A DNA stretch of 10,857 nucleotides, from the NCBI GenBank assembly GCA_031272745.1, contig JAISTF010000169.1, forward strand, positions 1 through 10,857, written 5' to 3'. Positions 1-6,211 of this stretch are shown here, one piece after another. The DNA comes from Eubacteriales Family XIII. Incertae Sedis bacterium. Lineage in GTDB: Bacteria; Bacillota; Clostridia; Peptostreptococcales; Anaerovoracaceae. Position 1 is the stretch's first letter. Every line of letters starts with the position of its first letter. The notes under the pieces are model-generated. The model worked only from the letters and a program-made list of their open reading frames with translations, made no database searches and was not told where the DNA came from. Position numbers and translations under genes: made by a program.

Positions 1-213
1 AAAAAATGCGGAAATCTGCAATTCTTCGGGAGAAAACGCGACTTCAGGGCTATTTTCTGCTCAAAAAACACGGAAATCTGCCATATTTCGCCTAAAAAAT
101 TCCATTTGGCCGTTTCAAATTGCAGATTATCGAATTATTTGAGCACGGCCCCCGCGGGCATGTTCAAAGCGCATGCAAAGCGCATACTCAAAGGGCATAC
201 TCAAAGGGCATGC
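1..213. other. Intergenic region downstream of argF with short repeats
   Basis: No gene is supported here. The first ~145 bases are AT-rich compared with the flanking coding DNA. They hold an 11-bp direct repeat, CGGAAATCTGC at 9-19 and 71-81, and an 11-bp inverted pair, AATCTGCAATT at 13-23 against AATTGCAGATT at 118-128. On the minus strand, which is the argF transcript direction, the two direct copies read GCAGATTTCCG followed by a nearby run of T. A GC-rich palindrome, GCCC/GGGC, lies at 148-159 but has no T-tract behind it on either strand, so a classical argF terminator is not obvious. The region could be the argF 3' UTR or the edge of a neighbouring unit outside the window. Confidence 0.6.
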
Positions 214-220
214 TCAAAGC
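158..220. repeat. 13-bp tandem repeats overlapping the argF 3' end
   Basis: Five consecutive units follow the pattern GCATRYTCAAAGS: 158-170, 171-181 (shortened to 11 bp), 182-194, 195-207 and 208-220. Units three and four are identical (GCATACTCAAAGG). The last unit contains the argF stop codon (TCA at 214-216 on the plus strand). The array therefore looks like repeated copying of the last bases of argF outward into the downstream DNA. No function is visible. Confidence 0.85.
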
Positions 221-1221
221 GCGTCTGACAGGGTTGCCACCATGACGGCTTTGATTGTGTGCAGGCGGTTTTCGGCTTCCTCGAAGACGACCGAGCGCGG
301 GCCTTGGAAGACCTCGTCCGTCACCTCGCGGATGTCGTAGCCCAAGGCGAACTGTTCGCGCGCGAGCGCCGTGTCGAAGTCGTGGAACGACGGCAGGCAG
401 TGCAGGAAGATGGCGTTCGGGTTGCCCGTGCGTTCAAACATCTGCTCCGTCACGCGGTACGGCGTCAGCAGCCGCACGCGTTCGGGGATTTGGTCCTCTT
501 CGCCCATCGACGCCCAGATGTCCGAGTAGATCACGTCCGCCCCGTCCAAGAGCGCGGGGTCGGACCCCCACTCGATGCGCCCGCCCGAGCGCGTCGCCGC
601 CGCCCGTGCCTCGGCCCGCGCGACCACCGACTCCGACGGCGCGAGCTCGCCGGGCCCGTACGCCACGAAATGCAGCCCCATGATCGCCGCCCCGTACATC
701 CACGCGTAGGACATGTTGTTGCGGATGTCCCCCGCAAAGACGACCTTCACCTCGGAGAGCGGCTTCGCGAGCGTCTCCTCGATGGTCAAAAGGTCCGCGA
801 GGATCTGTGTCGGGTGGTCGTCGTCCGTCAGCCCGTTCCATACGGGTACGCCCGAATACTTCGCGAGGTCCTCGACGGTCTTTTGCGCAAACCCGCGGTA
901 TTCGATGGCGTCATAGTATTTTCCGAATAACTGCGCGCTGTCCCGCACGCTTTCTTTTTTGCCGAACTGGGATGAGCCCGGACCGATATAGGTGACCTGC
1001 GCCCCCTCTTCGAGCGCGCCGATTTCAAACGAGCAGCGCGTCCGCGACGACGTCTTTTCAAAGATGAGCAGGATGTTTTTCCCCGCGAGCAGCCCGCCGG
1101 CCTGTCCCGCCGCGCGTCGCGCCTTGAGCTCCTTCGCGAGGTCGAGCAGATACCGCACCTCGTCCTGCGTGAAGTCCATGAGCGTGAGAAAACTTTTTCC
1201 TTTTAATATTTGTTTTTCCAT
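214..1221 (-). CDS. argF: Ornithine carbamoyltransferase
   Basis: The 335-residue product is an ornithine carbamoyltransferase. This cytosolic enzyme joins carbamoyl phosphate and ornithine to give citrulline in arginine synthesis, or runs in reverse in arginine deiminase catabolism. Family signatures are in order: the carbamoyl-phosphate loop SSRTR at residues 58-62 (usually STRTR, so a mild Thr-to-Ser change), HPTQ at 136-139, the DIRNN segment near 165-169, DIWASMGE at 234-241 for ornithine binding, and HCLP at 274-277. The length fits the longer ArgF/ArgI/ArcB subgroup. No arcA, arcC or other arg gene is in the window, so the anabolic or catabolic role is open and the symbol could equally be arcB. 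The ATG at 1221 has no Shine-Dalgarno sequence but sits at the expected transcription start of an extended -10 promoter. The gene is divergent from the antiporter. Confidence 0.95.
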   Translation of the reverse strand: MEKQILKGKSFLTLMDFTQDEVRYLLDLAKELKARRAAGQAGGLLAGKNILLIFEKTSSRTRCSFEIGALEEGAQVTYIGPGSSQFGKKESVRDSAQLFGKYYDAIEYRGFAQKTVEDLAKYSGVPVWNGLTDDDHPTQILADLLTIEETLAKPLSEVKVVFAGDIRNNMSYAWMYGAAIMGLHFVAYGPGELAPSESVVARAEARAAATRSGGRIEWGSDPALLDGADVIYSDIWASMGEEDQIPERVRLLTPYRVTEQMFERTGNPNAIFLHCLPSFHDFDTALAREQFALGYDIREVTDEVFQGPRSVVFEEAENRLHTIKAVMVATLSDAL

Positions 1222-1227
1222 ATGCCA

Positions 1228-1236
1228 AGTATAACA
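1228..1236 (-). promoter_or_regulatory. Extended -10 promoter of argF
   Basis: On the minus strand TGTTATACT (1236 down to 1228) is an extended -10 element. No good -35 box is found 16-18 bp upstream, which extended -10 promoters tolerate. Transcription would begin at about 1221-1222, that is at the argF start codon, giving a leaderless or nearly leaderless mRNA. This agrees with the absence of a ribosome binding site before the ATG. Confidence 0.5.
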
Positions 1237-1243
1237 TACCGTG

Positions 1244-1252
1244 TGATAAAAT
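1244..1252 (+). promoter_or_regulatory. Possible extended -10 promoter of the antiporter gene
   Basis: TGATAAAAT at 1244-1252 resembles an extended -10 element (TGn followed by TAAAAT). Its last base is 7 bp before the ATG at 1260, so transcription would begin at or next to the start codon. Only a weak AGG (1253-1255) precedes the gene as a ribosome binding site. No clear -35 box is present. The call is tentative. Confidence 0.35.
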
Positions 1253-1259
1253 AGGCGAC

Positions 1260-3314
1260 ATGGAATTGACGACGTTCATCTTCATCCTGTTGATCGCCAT
1301 CGTGTTTTCCAATCTGATGGACAGCGCGTGGCCGAAGTTTCCGTTGCCGCTGCTCCAGATCTGCTGCGGCGTCGTCATCGCGCTCACGCCGCTGAAGACG
1401 ATGGAGACGATCGACCCCGAGCTCTTCATGGGCCTGCTCATCGCGCCGCTGCTGTTCCGCGAGTCGGAGGAGGCGGACATGCTCGCGCTGTGGAAGATCC
1501 GCAAGACCGTCATCTTCATGGTCTTCGGACTCGTCTTCCTCACGGTCTTCGTCATCGGCTTCACGGTCAATTCGCTCGTGCCCGAGGTGCCGCTCGCGGC
1601 CTGCTTCGCGCTCGGTGCCATCCTCGGCCCGACCGACGCGATCGCCGTCGCGACCGTTTCGAACCGCATCCAGATCGACGCGCGCATCATGAACATCCTC
1701 AAAGGCGAGTTCCTCATCAACGACGCGTCCGGCGTCATCTCGTTCAACTTCGCGACGCTCGCGCTCGTCACGGGCACCTTCTCGCTGTTTGACGCGACGA
1801 TCGAATTTTTCCTGCTCTGCGTCGGCGGCTTCGTCGTCGGCTGGATCATCGAGACGGTGAAGGAGTATTTCCTGCGCACGCTGAAGCGCGGCGGCATCCG
1901 CAACACGGCCGCCTTCATGCTCGTCGAAATCCTCACGCCGTTCCTGTGCTTCTTCCTCGCCGAGGAATTCCATGTCTCCGGCATCATCGCGGCGGTCACG
2001 GCCGGCTCGATGCAGGCGTTCCGCATCCACAAGCTCGAAAAATTCGAGGCCGAGTTCACGACGCTGAAAAAGTCGATCTGGGAGATGATCACGGTCGTGT
2101 TCAACTCCTTCATCTTCATCCTGCTCGGCCTGCAGCTGCCGCGCATCATCCAGAACGTCATGCTCGTGCCCGCGTATTCGATCGGCTTTGCGATGCTCGT
2201 CGGCCTCTTCGCGACGGGCGTGCTCTTTGCCGTGCGCTTCGTCGGCGTCGTCTTCGGCGCGCGCGAAATCCATGAGAACGAGATGAAGGAGCGGCTCCGA
2301 AGCTGGCTGATCCTCACGCTGTCCGGCGTGAAGGGCACGGTCAGCCTCGCGACGGCCTTCGCGTTGCCGCTCATCTTCGACAACGGCAAGGTCTTCGTCC
2401 ACCGCGACTTTCTGCTCTTCGTCACGGCCTGCGTCATCGTCTACTCCCTCGTGATCTCGACGTCGCTCCTGCCCGTCATCGCCAAACCGAAGAAGCACGT
2501 GCGCCGGAACCACGCGCACATCGCGATCCTCGAAGAGGTCATCCCCGTCGTGGAGAAATCCGGAAACACCTGCGCCAACGCCGTCGCCATCCATCTGAAA
2601 AAACGCATCCGCGAGCTCGAGTACGAGGACTTCGGCGAAGACGAGCGCAAATTCGCGCAGACGTTGCGCAGCGAATTCATCGCGCGCGAGATGACGCTGC
2701 TGGAAAAACAGCGGAAAAACGGGGACATCACCCAGGACGAATACGCCGTGTACTTCCACCTCTTCGCGGTGTCGGCGGCGATGCAGGAAGGCACCGCGCT
2801 CCGGCGCTACGTCAACCGCATGCGGTTCCAGCTCCGGCTCAGCGGCAAGACCGCGGACGCCATGCGCAAAGGCGCGATGGACAAGGTCAGCGGGCGCCGC
2901 ATACAGGAGATCTTCTGGGCGAACACGGGAGAGATCGCCGACGAGATCGACAAGAAATACGGCAAGCGCGACGACAAGATCCTGTCGCGCCTCGTCGAGG
3001 AGCGCGTCGAAGTCGCGACCGCCGTCATGGAGCGCGCCTACGGCGAGTCGCTGCAGCAGCGCCTGCACGAAGAATACAACCGCGAAATCCTGCAAGGGTT
3101 TGCGCTCGAACGCGAAATCCTTGCGCAGCACATCGCGGACGGAAAGGTCTCCGCGCGCGAAGCCGACGAGATCCGCGTGGAGATCAACAAGCTCGAGACG
3201 TTTGCGATCGAATCCGTTCAGTCCGACGTCACGCGCCGCCTCGTCGTCAGCCGCGCAAACAAGCGCAGGAAAGCCGTGCGCAGCAAGCTCGGCGAAGGGA
3301 AAGGGAAGCAGTAG
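1260..3314 (+). CDS. CPA1-family Na+/H+ antiporter with long cytoplasmic tail
   Basis: The 684-residue inner-membrane protein is a monovalent cation/proton antiporter of the CPA1 (NhaP/NHE-like) family, which expels Na+ or similar cations in exchange for H+. Residues 1 to about 408 alternate hydrophobic helices with short loops. They carry the GPTDAIAV segment at 123-130 (Thr-Asp in the discontinuous helix) and ExxxND at 150-155, with the Asn-Asp pair typical of electroneutral CPA1 carriers. After the basic AKPKKHVRRN segment, residues 409-684 form a soluble, charged, probably helical tail of about 275 residues, a likely regulatory domain. The ATG at 1260 is chosen because the first membrane helix begins at once and later starts would cut into it. 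The gene is divergent from argF, and an AraC-type regulator follows 37 bp downstream on the same strand, so co-transcription is likely. The transported ion cannot be read from the sequence. Confidence 0.9.
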   Translation: MELTTFIFILLIAIVFSNLMDSAWPKFPLPLLQICCGVVIALTPLKTMETIDPELFMGLLIAPLLFRESEEADMLALWKIRKTVIFMVFGLVFLTVFVIGFTVNSLVPEVPLAACFALGAILGPTDAIAVATVSNRIQIDARIMNILKGEFLINDASGVISFNFATLALVTGTFSLFDATIEFFLLCVGGFVVGWIIETVKEYFLRTLKRGGIRNTAAFMLVEILTPFLCFFLAEEFHVSGIIAAVTAGSMQAFRIHKLEKFEAEFTTLKKSIWEMITVVFNSFIFILLGLQLPRIIQNVMLVPAYSIGFAMLVGLFATGVLFAVRFVGVVFGAREIHENEMKERLRSWLILTLSGVKGTVSLATAFALPLIFDNGKVFVHRDFLLFVTACVIVYSLVISTSLLPVIAKPKKHVRRNHAHIAILEEVIPVVEKSGNTCANAVAIHLKKRIRELEYEDFGEDERKFAQTLRSEFIAREMTLLEKQRKNGDITQDEYAVYFHLFAVSAAMQEGTALRRYVNRMRFQLRLSGKTADAMRKGAMDKVSGRRIQEIFWANTGEIADEIDKKYGKRDDKILSRLVEERVEVATAVMERAYGESLQQRLHEEYNREILQGFALEREILAQHIADGKVSAREADEIRVEINKLETFAIESVQSDVTRRLVVSRANKRRKAVRSKLGEGKGKQ

Positions 3315-3338
3315 GACGGTTTAAGGGGGGAGAAACTC

Positions 3339-3346
3339 AGGAGGAG
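3339..3346 (+). promoter_or_regulatory. Ribosome binding site fixing a TTG start
   Basis: AGGAGGAG lies 5 bases before TTG at 3352. An in-frame ATG at 3361 is 14 bases away, which is too far for efficient use. The strong site therefore favours TTG as the start of the first AraC-family regulator. Confidence 0.65.
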
Positions 3347-3351
3347 AGAAA

Positions 3352-4548
3352 TTGGATAAGATGAGGGTATTGGATCAGGTGTTTGGGCTGATCGGGCTTG
3401 ACTATTGCGTCATGAACGAAAAGCGTGAGCGCGTGCATCAATCGCTGTACGCGGATTTGATTCCCGACGAGATCGCGGAGCGTGCGTTGTCCGAAGGCGA
3501 GAGCTATTTCAAAAACAAGGTGCGCACGGTCATCCTCGACATCGGAAACGGCTTTTCGTTCGGAATCGCCCTGCTCAAGGAGGGCGAGATCCTCGTCGTC
3601 GGCCCCATACAAAACATGAAGCAACCCGCCGAGCTCTTCGAGAAGCGGCAGGAGGAAGTGAAAAGCGGTCTCCTCGGAAAGGGGAGCTTCCGCAACCATC
3701 TCGAACGCGTGCCCGTGATGACCGCCGCGCATTTCGCAAAGGCGATCTCCTGCGCGGTAGAACTGATGACGGACGAGGCCGTATCCGAGGTGGACATCCT
3801 CGACCAAAACGCGTCCGACCGCTACTGGGATCCCGAGATCACCGGGCAGACGGTCACGGACGTCCTGCAGACGCGCGAGCTGAAGGACTTCCACACCTCG
3901 ACGTATTTTGAAAACGTCGCGATCGAGGCCATCGAGACGGGCGACGTCGACGCGCTCGAACGCTTCTACACGATGCCGCTGACGGGAAAGTTCGGCCAGC
4001 TTTCCGACGACCCCACGCAGCAGGAGAAATTCGTGTTCCTCGCGATGATCACGATGGCGTCGCGCGCCGCGATTCGCGGCGGCCTCGACGAAGAAGTCGC
4101 GCGCTCGATGCTCGACGCCTACTGCCGCCATATGGACACGCTGTCCACCCCGACGGACATCTTGGCCCTCGCGTACAAGATGGGCATGGACTATTGCACG
4201 CGCGTGGCCGAGGGCCTCGGCCGCCCGAAATACTCGGCGATGGTCGCGCGCTGCTGCAGCTTCATCGCGAAAAACGTAAACGAGGACATCGGCCTCTCGG
4301 ACCTCGCCGCCTACATCGGCCTCTCGCCCGACACGGTCAGCAAACGCTTCCGCCAGGAGACGGGCTATTCGGTCCCCGAGTACATCAACCGCAAAAAGGT
4401 CAAGGAAGCCACCTACCTGCTGCGCTACACGGACATGGGCCTCGCCGACATCGCGTCGTATCTGAAATACAGCACGCAGAGCTATTTCACGAAGATTTTC
4501 CACAGCGTCATCGGTGAAACGCCGCGCCGCTACCGCGAAGCGCGTTAA
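3352..4548 (+). CDS. AraC-family transcriptional regulator (first of a tandem pair)
   Basis: The 398-residue cytoplasmic DNA-binding protein ends in a two-helix-turn-helix AraC/XylS domain at about 298-398. The first reading helix is in the SPDTVSKRFRQETG segment and the second in YSTQSYFTKIFHSVIG, with the family-typical ending GETPRRYREAR. Residues 1-125 form a separate putative sensor domain ending in a VVGPIQ strand. A middle helical domain carries RAAIRGGLDEEVARS and TDILALAYKMGMDYC. From memory this middle region resembles that of regulators annotated as YSIRK-targeted surface antigen regulators. That is a likeness only, and the ligand is unknown. The start is TTG with an ideal AGGAGGAG site. 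The gene lies 37 bp after the antiporter, so it probably shares its transcript and may control it. It is about 55% identical by eye to the next gene across the DNA-binding domain. Confidence 0.88.
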   Translation: MDKMRVLDQVFGLIGLDYCVMNEKRERVHQSLYADLIPDEIAERALSEGESYFKNKVRTVILDIGNGFSFGIALLKEGEILVVGPIQNMKQPAELFEKRQEEVKSGLLGKGSFRNHLERVPVMTAAHFAKAISCAVELMTDEAVSEVDILDQNASDRYWDPEITGQTVTDVLQTRELKDFHTSTYFENVAIEAIETGDVDALERFYTMPLTGKFGQLSDDPTQQEKFVFLAMITMASRAAIRGGLDEEVARSMLDAYCRHMDTLSTPTDILALAYKMGMDYCTRVAEGLGRPKYSAMVARCCSFIAKNVNEDIGLSDLAAYIGLSPDTVSKRFRQETGYSVPEYINRKKVKEATYLLRYTDMGLADIASYLKYSTQSYFTKIFHSVIGETPRRYREAR

Positions 4549-4756
4549 TGGGGAGATTGTATAAAAATTGTTTATAAAAATAATTCCACAATAGAAACTT
4601 TCATTATAGTTATTGTATAATAATGATATAACAGCGCACGCCCTGGGGGGTACAATGGGCGTGGATGGACTGGTGCGGATGCCGGTCGGAAAAACAGTCC
4701 GAAGCACTAAAAAAATGCCGTAGCTTTATCGGGTATGGCGGTGTGGGGTAGGAAGG
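4549..4756 (+). promoter_or_regulatory. Intergenic control region between the two AraC-type genes
   Basis: The first ~85 bases are strongly AT-rich in otherwise GC-rich surroundings. ATTGTATAA occurs at 4556-4564 and again at 4612-4620, and the second copy lies in a near-palindrome (TTATT, GTAT, AATAA) at 4610-4623. TATAAT at 4616-4621 is a plausible -10 box, without a convincing -35. Next comes a perfect 7-bp inverted repeat, CACGCCC at 4637-4643 and GGGCGTG at 4657-4663, then GGACTG (4667-4672) with CAGTCC (4695-4700). The second half may form a structured leader for the second regulator. The function is inferred only. Confidence 0.5.
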
Positions 4757-5941
4757 ATGGCCAAAAGGGACAGGCTCAAGAATGTTGAGCGGATTTACGC
4801 GTTGACAGGAATCCATGTCTGCGTGACGGACAAGCGGGGCGCCGTGGTCTGTTGCGTGCCGAAGGCGAGCGACGCGTTCCTCGCGTTCATGGCGCAGTGC
4901 ATGGCGGACGCGGAGGCGCAGCGCGAAGGGGAGCGGCATCCCCTGATCTTCGACGTCGAGGACGGGCTGAGCGTCGGAATCGCGCGGCTCGAGGACGGCG
5001 GCGCGCTGTTCCTCGGGCCCGTACGGACGGAGGGGGCGGCCGGAAGGCTGTCCGCGCGCGACGAGGATTTGCGGTACGTCCTGTCGACGGCGCCGGTCCT
5101 ATCCTGCCACCAGTTTGCGAAGGTGTTTGCGACGGCGCTCGAAATCCTGACACAGGAAACGTATTCGGCCGAGGACATCATCGCGGTCAACGCGGCCTCG
5201 GCGCAGTTTGGGCCGGAGATCGACGAGGGCATCGCGAAGGAGCTCTTCTCCGTGCGCGAGCACGAGGAGTTCCACACGTCGATGGCGTACGAGCAGATCG
5301 CGCTGTCGGCCATCGAGCGCGGGGACGAGGAGTCGCTGATCCGTTTCATCAAGATGCCGATGCAGGGGCAGGTCGGCCGCATGAGCGACGACCCGCTGCA
5401 GCAGGAGAAATTTCTCTTCATCACGATGGTGGCGCTCTCGGTGCGCGCGGCCATCTGCGGCGGCGTCGAGGAAGACGTCGCGCGCACGATCGCGGACGTG
5501 TACTGCCGGCGTTGCGACGCGCTCGACAACGGCACGGACATCATGGCGCTCGCGTACAAAATGGGCCTGCATTTCTGCCGCAAGGTCGCCGAGAGCATGG
5601 ACGCGCCAAACTATACGCCGACCGTCCAGAAATGCGTCGCCTACATCTCGCGCAACCTGCACAAAAATATCTCGCTGTCGGAGCTCGCCGAGTTGACGGG
5701 CTTTTCGCGCCACACGGTCTCGAAGAAATTCCGCGAGGAGACGGGCTACGCAATCACCGACTACATCAACCGCAAAAAGATCGAGGAGGCGACGCATCTG
5801 CTGCGCCACACAAACCTCAGCATTTCCGACATCGCAAACTACATGCAGTATTGCACGCAGAGTTATTTCACGAAAGTCTTCCGCGAGATCGTGGGCGTGA
5901 CGCCGCGCCAATACCGCGAAAGCAGGGGCATGCCGGCTTGA
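4757..5941 (+). CDS. AraC-family transcriptional regulator (second of a tandem pair)
   Basis: The 394-residue protein has the same architecture as its upstream neighbour: a sensor-like N-terminal part, a helical middle domain with RAAICGGVEEDVART and TDIMALAYKMGLHFC, and a C-terminal AraC/XylS domain in the last ~105 residues. The reading segments SRHTVSKKFREETG and YCTQSYFTKVFREIVG are close to those of the first copy, which suggests overlapping DNA sites. The N-terminal parts have diverged. This copy has Cys22, Cys32 and Cys33, and the first copy lacks the Cys32-Cys33 pair, so a different signal is plausible. The ATG at 4757 is preceded by GGGG at 4745-4748 and by a GGAAGG immediately adjacent, so the ribosome site is poor. 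The gene has its own 208-bp upstream region, so separate control is likely. The effector and targets are unknown. Confidence 0.88.
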   Translation: MAKRDRLKNVERIYALTGIHVCVTDKRGAVVCCVPKASDAFLAFMAQCMADAEAQREGERHPLIFDVEDGLSVGIARLEDGGALFLGPVRTEGAAGRLSARDEDLRYVLSTAPVLSCHQFAKVFATALEILTQETYSAEDIIAVNAASAQFGPEIDEGIAKELFSVREHEEFHTSMAYEQIALSAIERGDEESLIRFIKMPMQGQVGRMSDDPLQQEKFLFITMVALSVRAAICGGVEEDVARTIADVYCRRCDALDNGTDIMALAYKMGLHFCRKVAESMDAPNYTPTVQKCVAYISRNLHKNISLSELAELTGFSRHTVSKKFREETGYAITDYINRKKIEEATHLLRHTNLSISDIANYMQYCTQSYFTKVFREIVGVTPRQYRESRGMPA

Positions 5942-6001
5942 CAAAAGGCGGACGGGCATGGCTGGCGTTCAGCGTTATCGAGCAATGGGAAAATATGGTT
6001 G

Positions 6002-6030
6002 TTGACAGGACGGCTGTGTTGGCTTAGAAT
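6002..6030 (+). promoter_or_regulatory. Sigma-A promoter of the infC operon
   Basis: TTGACA at 6002-6007 and TAGAAT at 6025-6030 are separated by 17 bp. This is a consensus -35, optimal spacing and a near-consensus -10. Transcription should begin around 6036-6038, giving a leader of about 175 nt before infC. Confidence 0.9.
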
Positions 6031-6135
6031 AGACGGTGCGCGGACATCGGGACGCGCGGGAGGACAACAAAGCAGAAGGGTTCGCTTCTCACCTCGTCGG
6101 CACAGGCAGGCAGGTTGATACAGGAAACGTGGTGA

Positions 6136-6159
6136 AGCGGACGTTTGCGTCCGCTTTTT
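6136..6159 (+). terminator. Intrinsic terminator in the infC leader
   Basis: AGCGGACG (6136-6143), a TTTG loop, and CGTCCGCT (6148-6155) form a perfect GC-rich stem followed by TTTTT ending at 6159. It stands about 100 nt after the promoter and about 50 nt before infC, so it must be conditional (an attenuator), since three essential genes lie behind it. Confidence 0.88.
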
Positions 6160-6195
6160 GTCTTCGCAGAATACGCCCCGTGCGGGCATCGAAAG

Positions 6196-6203
6196 AAGGA
6201 GGT
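6196..6203 (+). promoter_or_regulatory. Ribosome binding site fixing a non-AUG infC start
   Basis: AAGGAGGT ends 8 bases before ATC at 6212. No ATG, GTG or TTG in the infC frame follows it at a usable distance, and the only upstream in-frame TTG (6158) lies in the terminator T-tract. Confidence 0.75.
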
Positions 6204-6211
6204 ATACGCAG

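Larger units (their letters stand above)
6037..6211 (+). ncRNA. infC leader with transcription attenuator (L20-leader-like)
   Basis: Between the promoter and infC lies an RNA leader with several hairpins: GCGCG (6038-6042) with CGCGC (6053-6057), AGAAG (6074-6078) with CTTCT (6085-6089), the terminator at 6136-6159, and GCCC (6175-6178) with GGGC (6184-6187). GCGGAC at 6040-6045 repeats the 5' arm of the terminator, so it could pair with GTCCGC at 6149-6154 as an antiterminator. In Bacillus the infC-rpmI-rplT operon is controlled by L20 binding to a leader that terminates early. The operon order and terminator position here fit that scheme. The L20-binding structure itself was not demonstrated. 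Confidence 0.65.

Noticed and set aside
148..159. argF terminator at the GCCC/GGGC palindrome
   Set aside because: The stem is only 4 bp and lacks a T-tract in the direction of argF transcription.
1203..3131. Long open frame of 642 codons on the minus strand opposite the antiporter (and a 459-codon one at 1058-2437)
   Set aside because: Both are antisense shadows of GC-rich coding DNA. Their products are monotonous runs of Arg, Asp, Glu, His or Ser with no domain, while the plus-strand protein has clear membrane helices and CPA1 motifs.
3337..4707. 456-codon minus-strand frame opposite the first AraC gene
   Set aside because: Low-complexity Arg/Asp/His-rich product, and the plus strand encodes a clear AraC-family protein.
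4667..4710. Intrinsic terminator after the first AraC gene (GGACTG/CAGTCC hairpin)
   Set aside because: The stem is short with a long loop, and it is followed by A residues, not T, on the plus strand. The minus strand does not give a proper stem-plus-T order either.
4852..6027. 391-codon plus-strand frame overlapping the second AraC gene in another frame
   Set aside because: The product is Arg/Gly-rich without motifs, and it lies wholly over a better-supported gene and into the infC promoter.
6158..6211. TTG at 6158 as the infC start
   Set aside because: The codon lies in the T-tract of the attenuator, has no ribosome site, and would add 18 residues not seen in IF-3. The AAGGAGGT at 6196 points further downstream.
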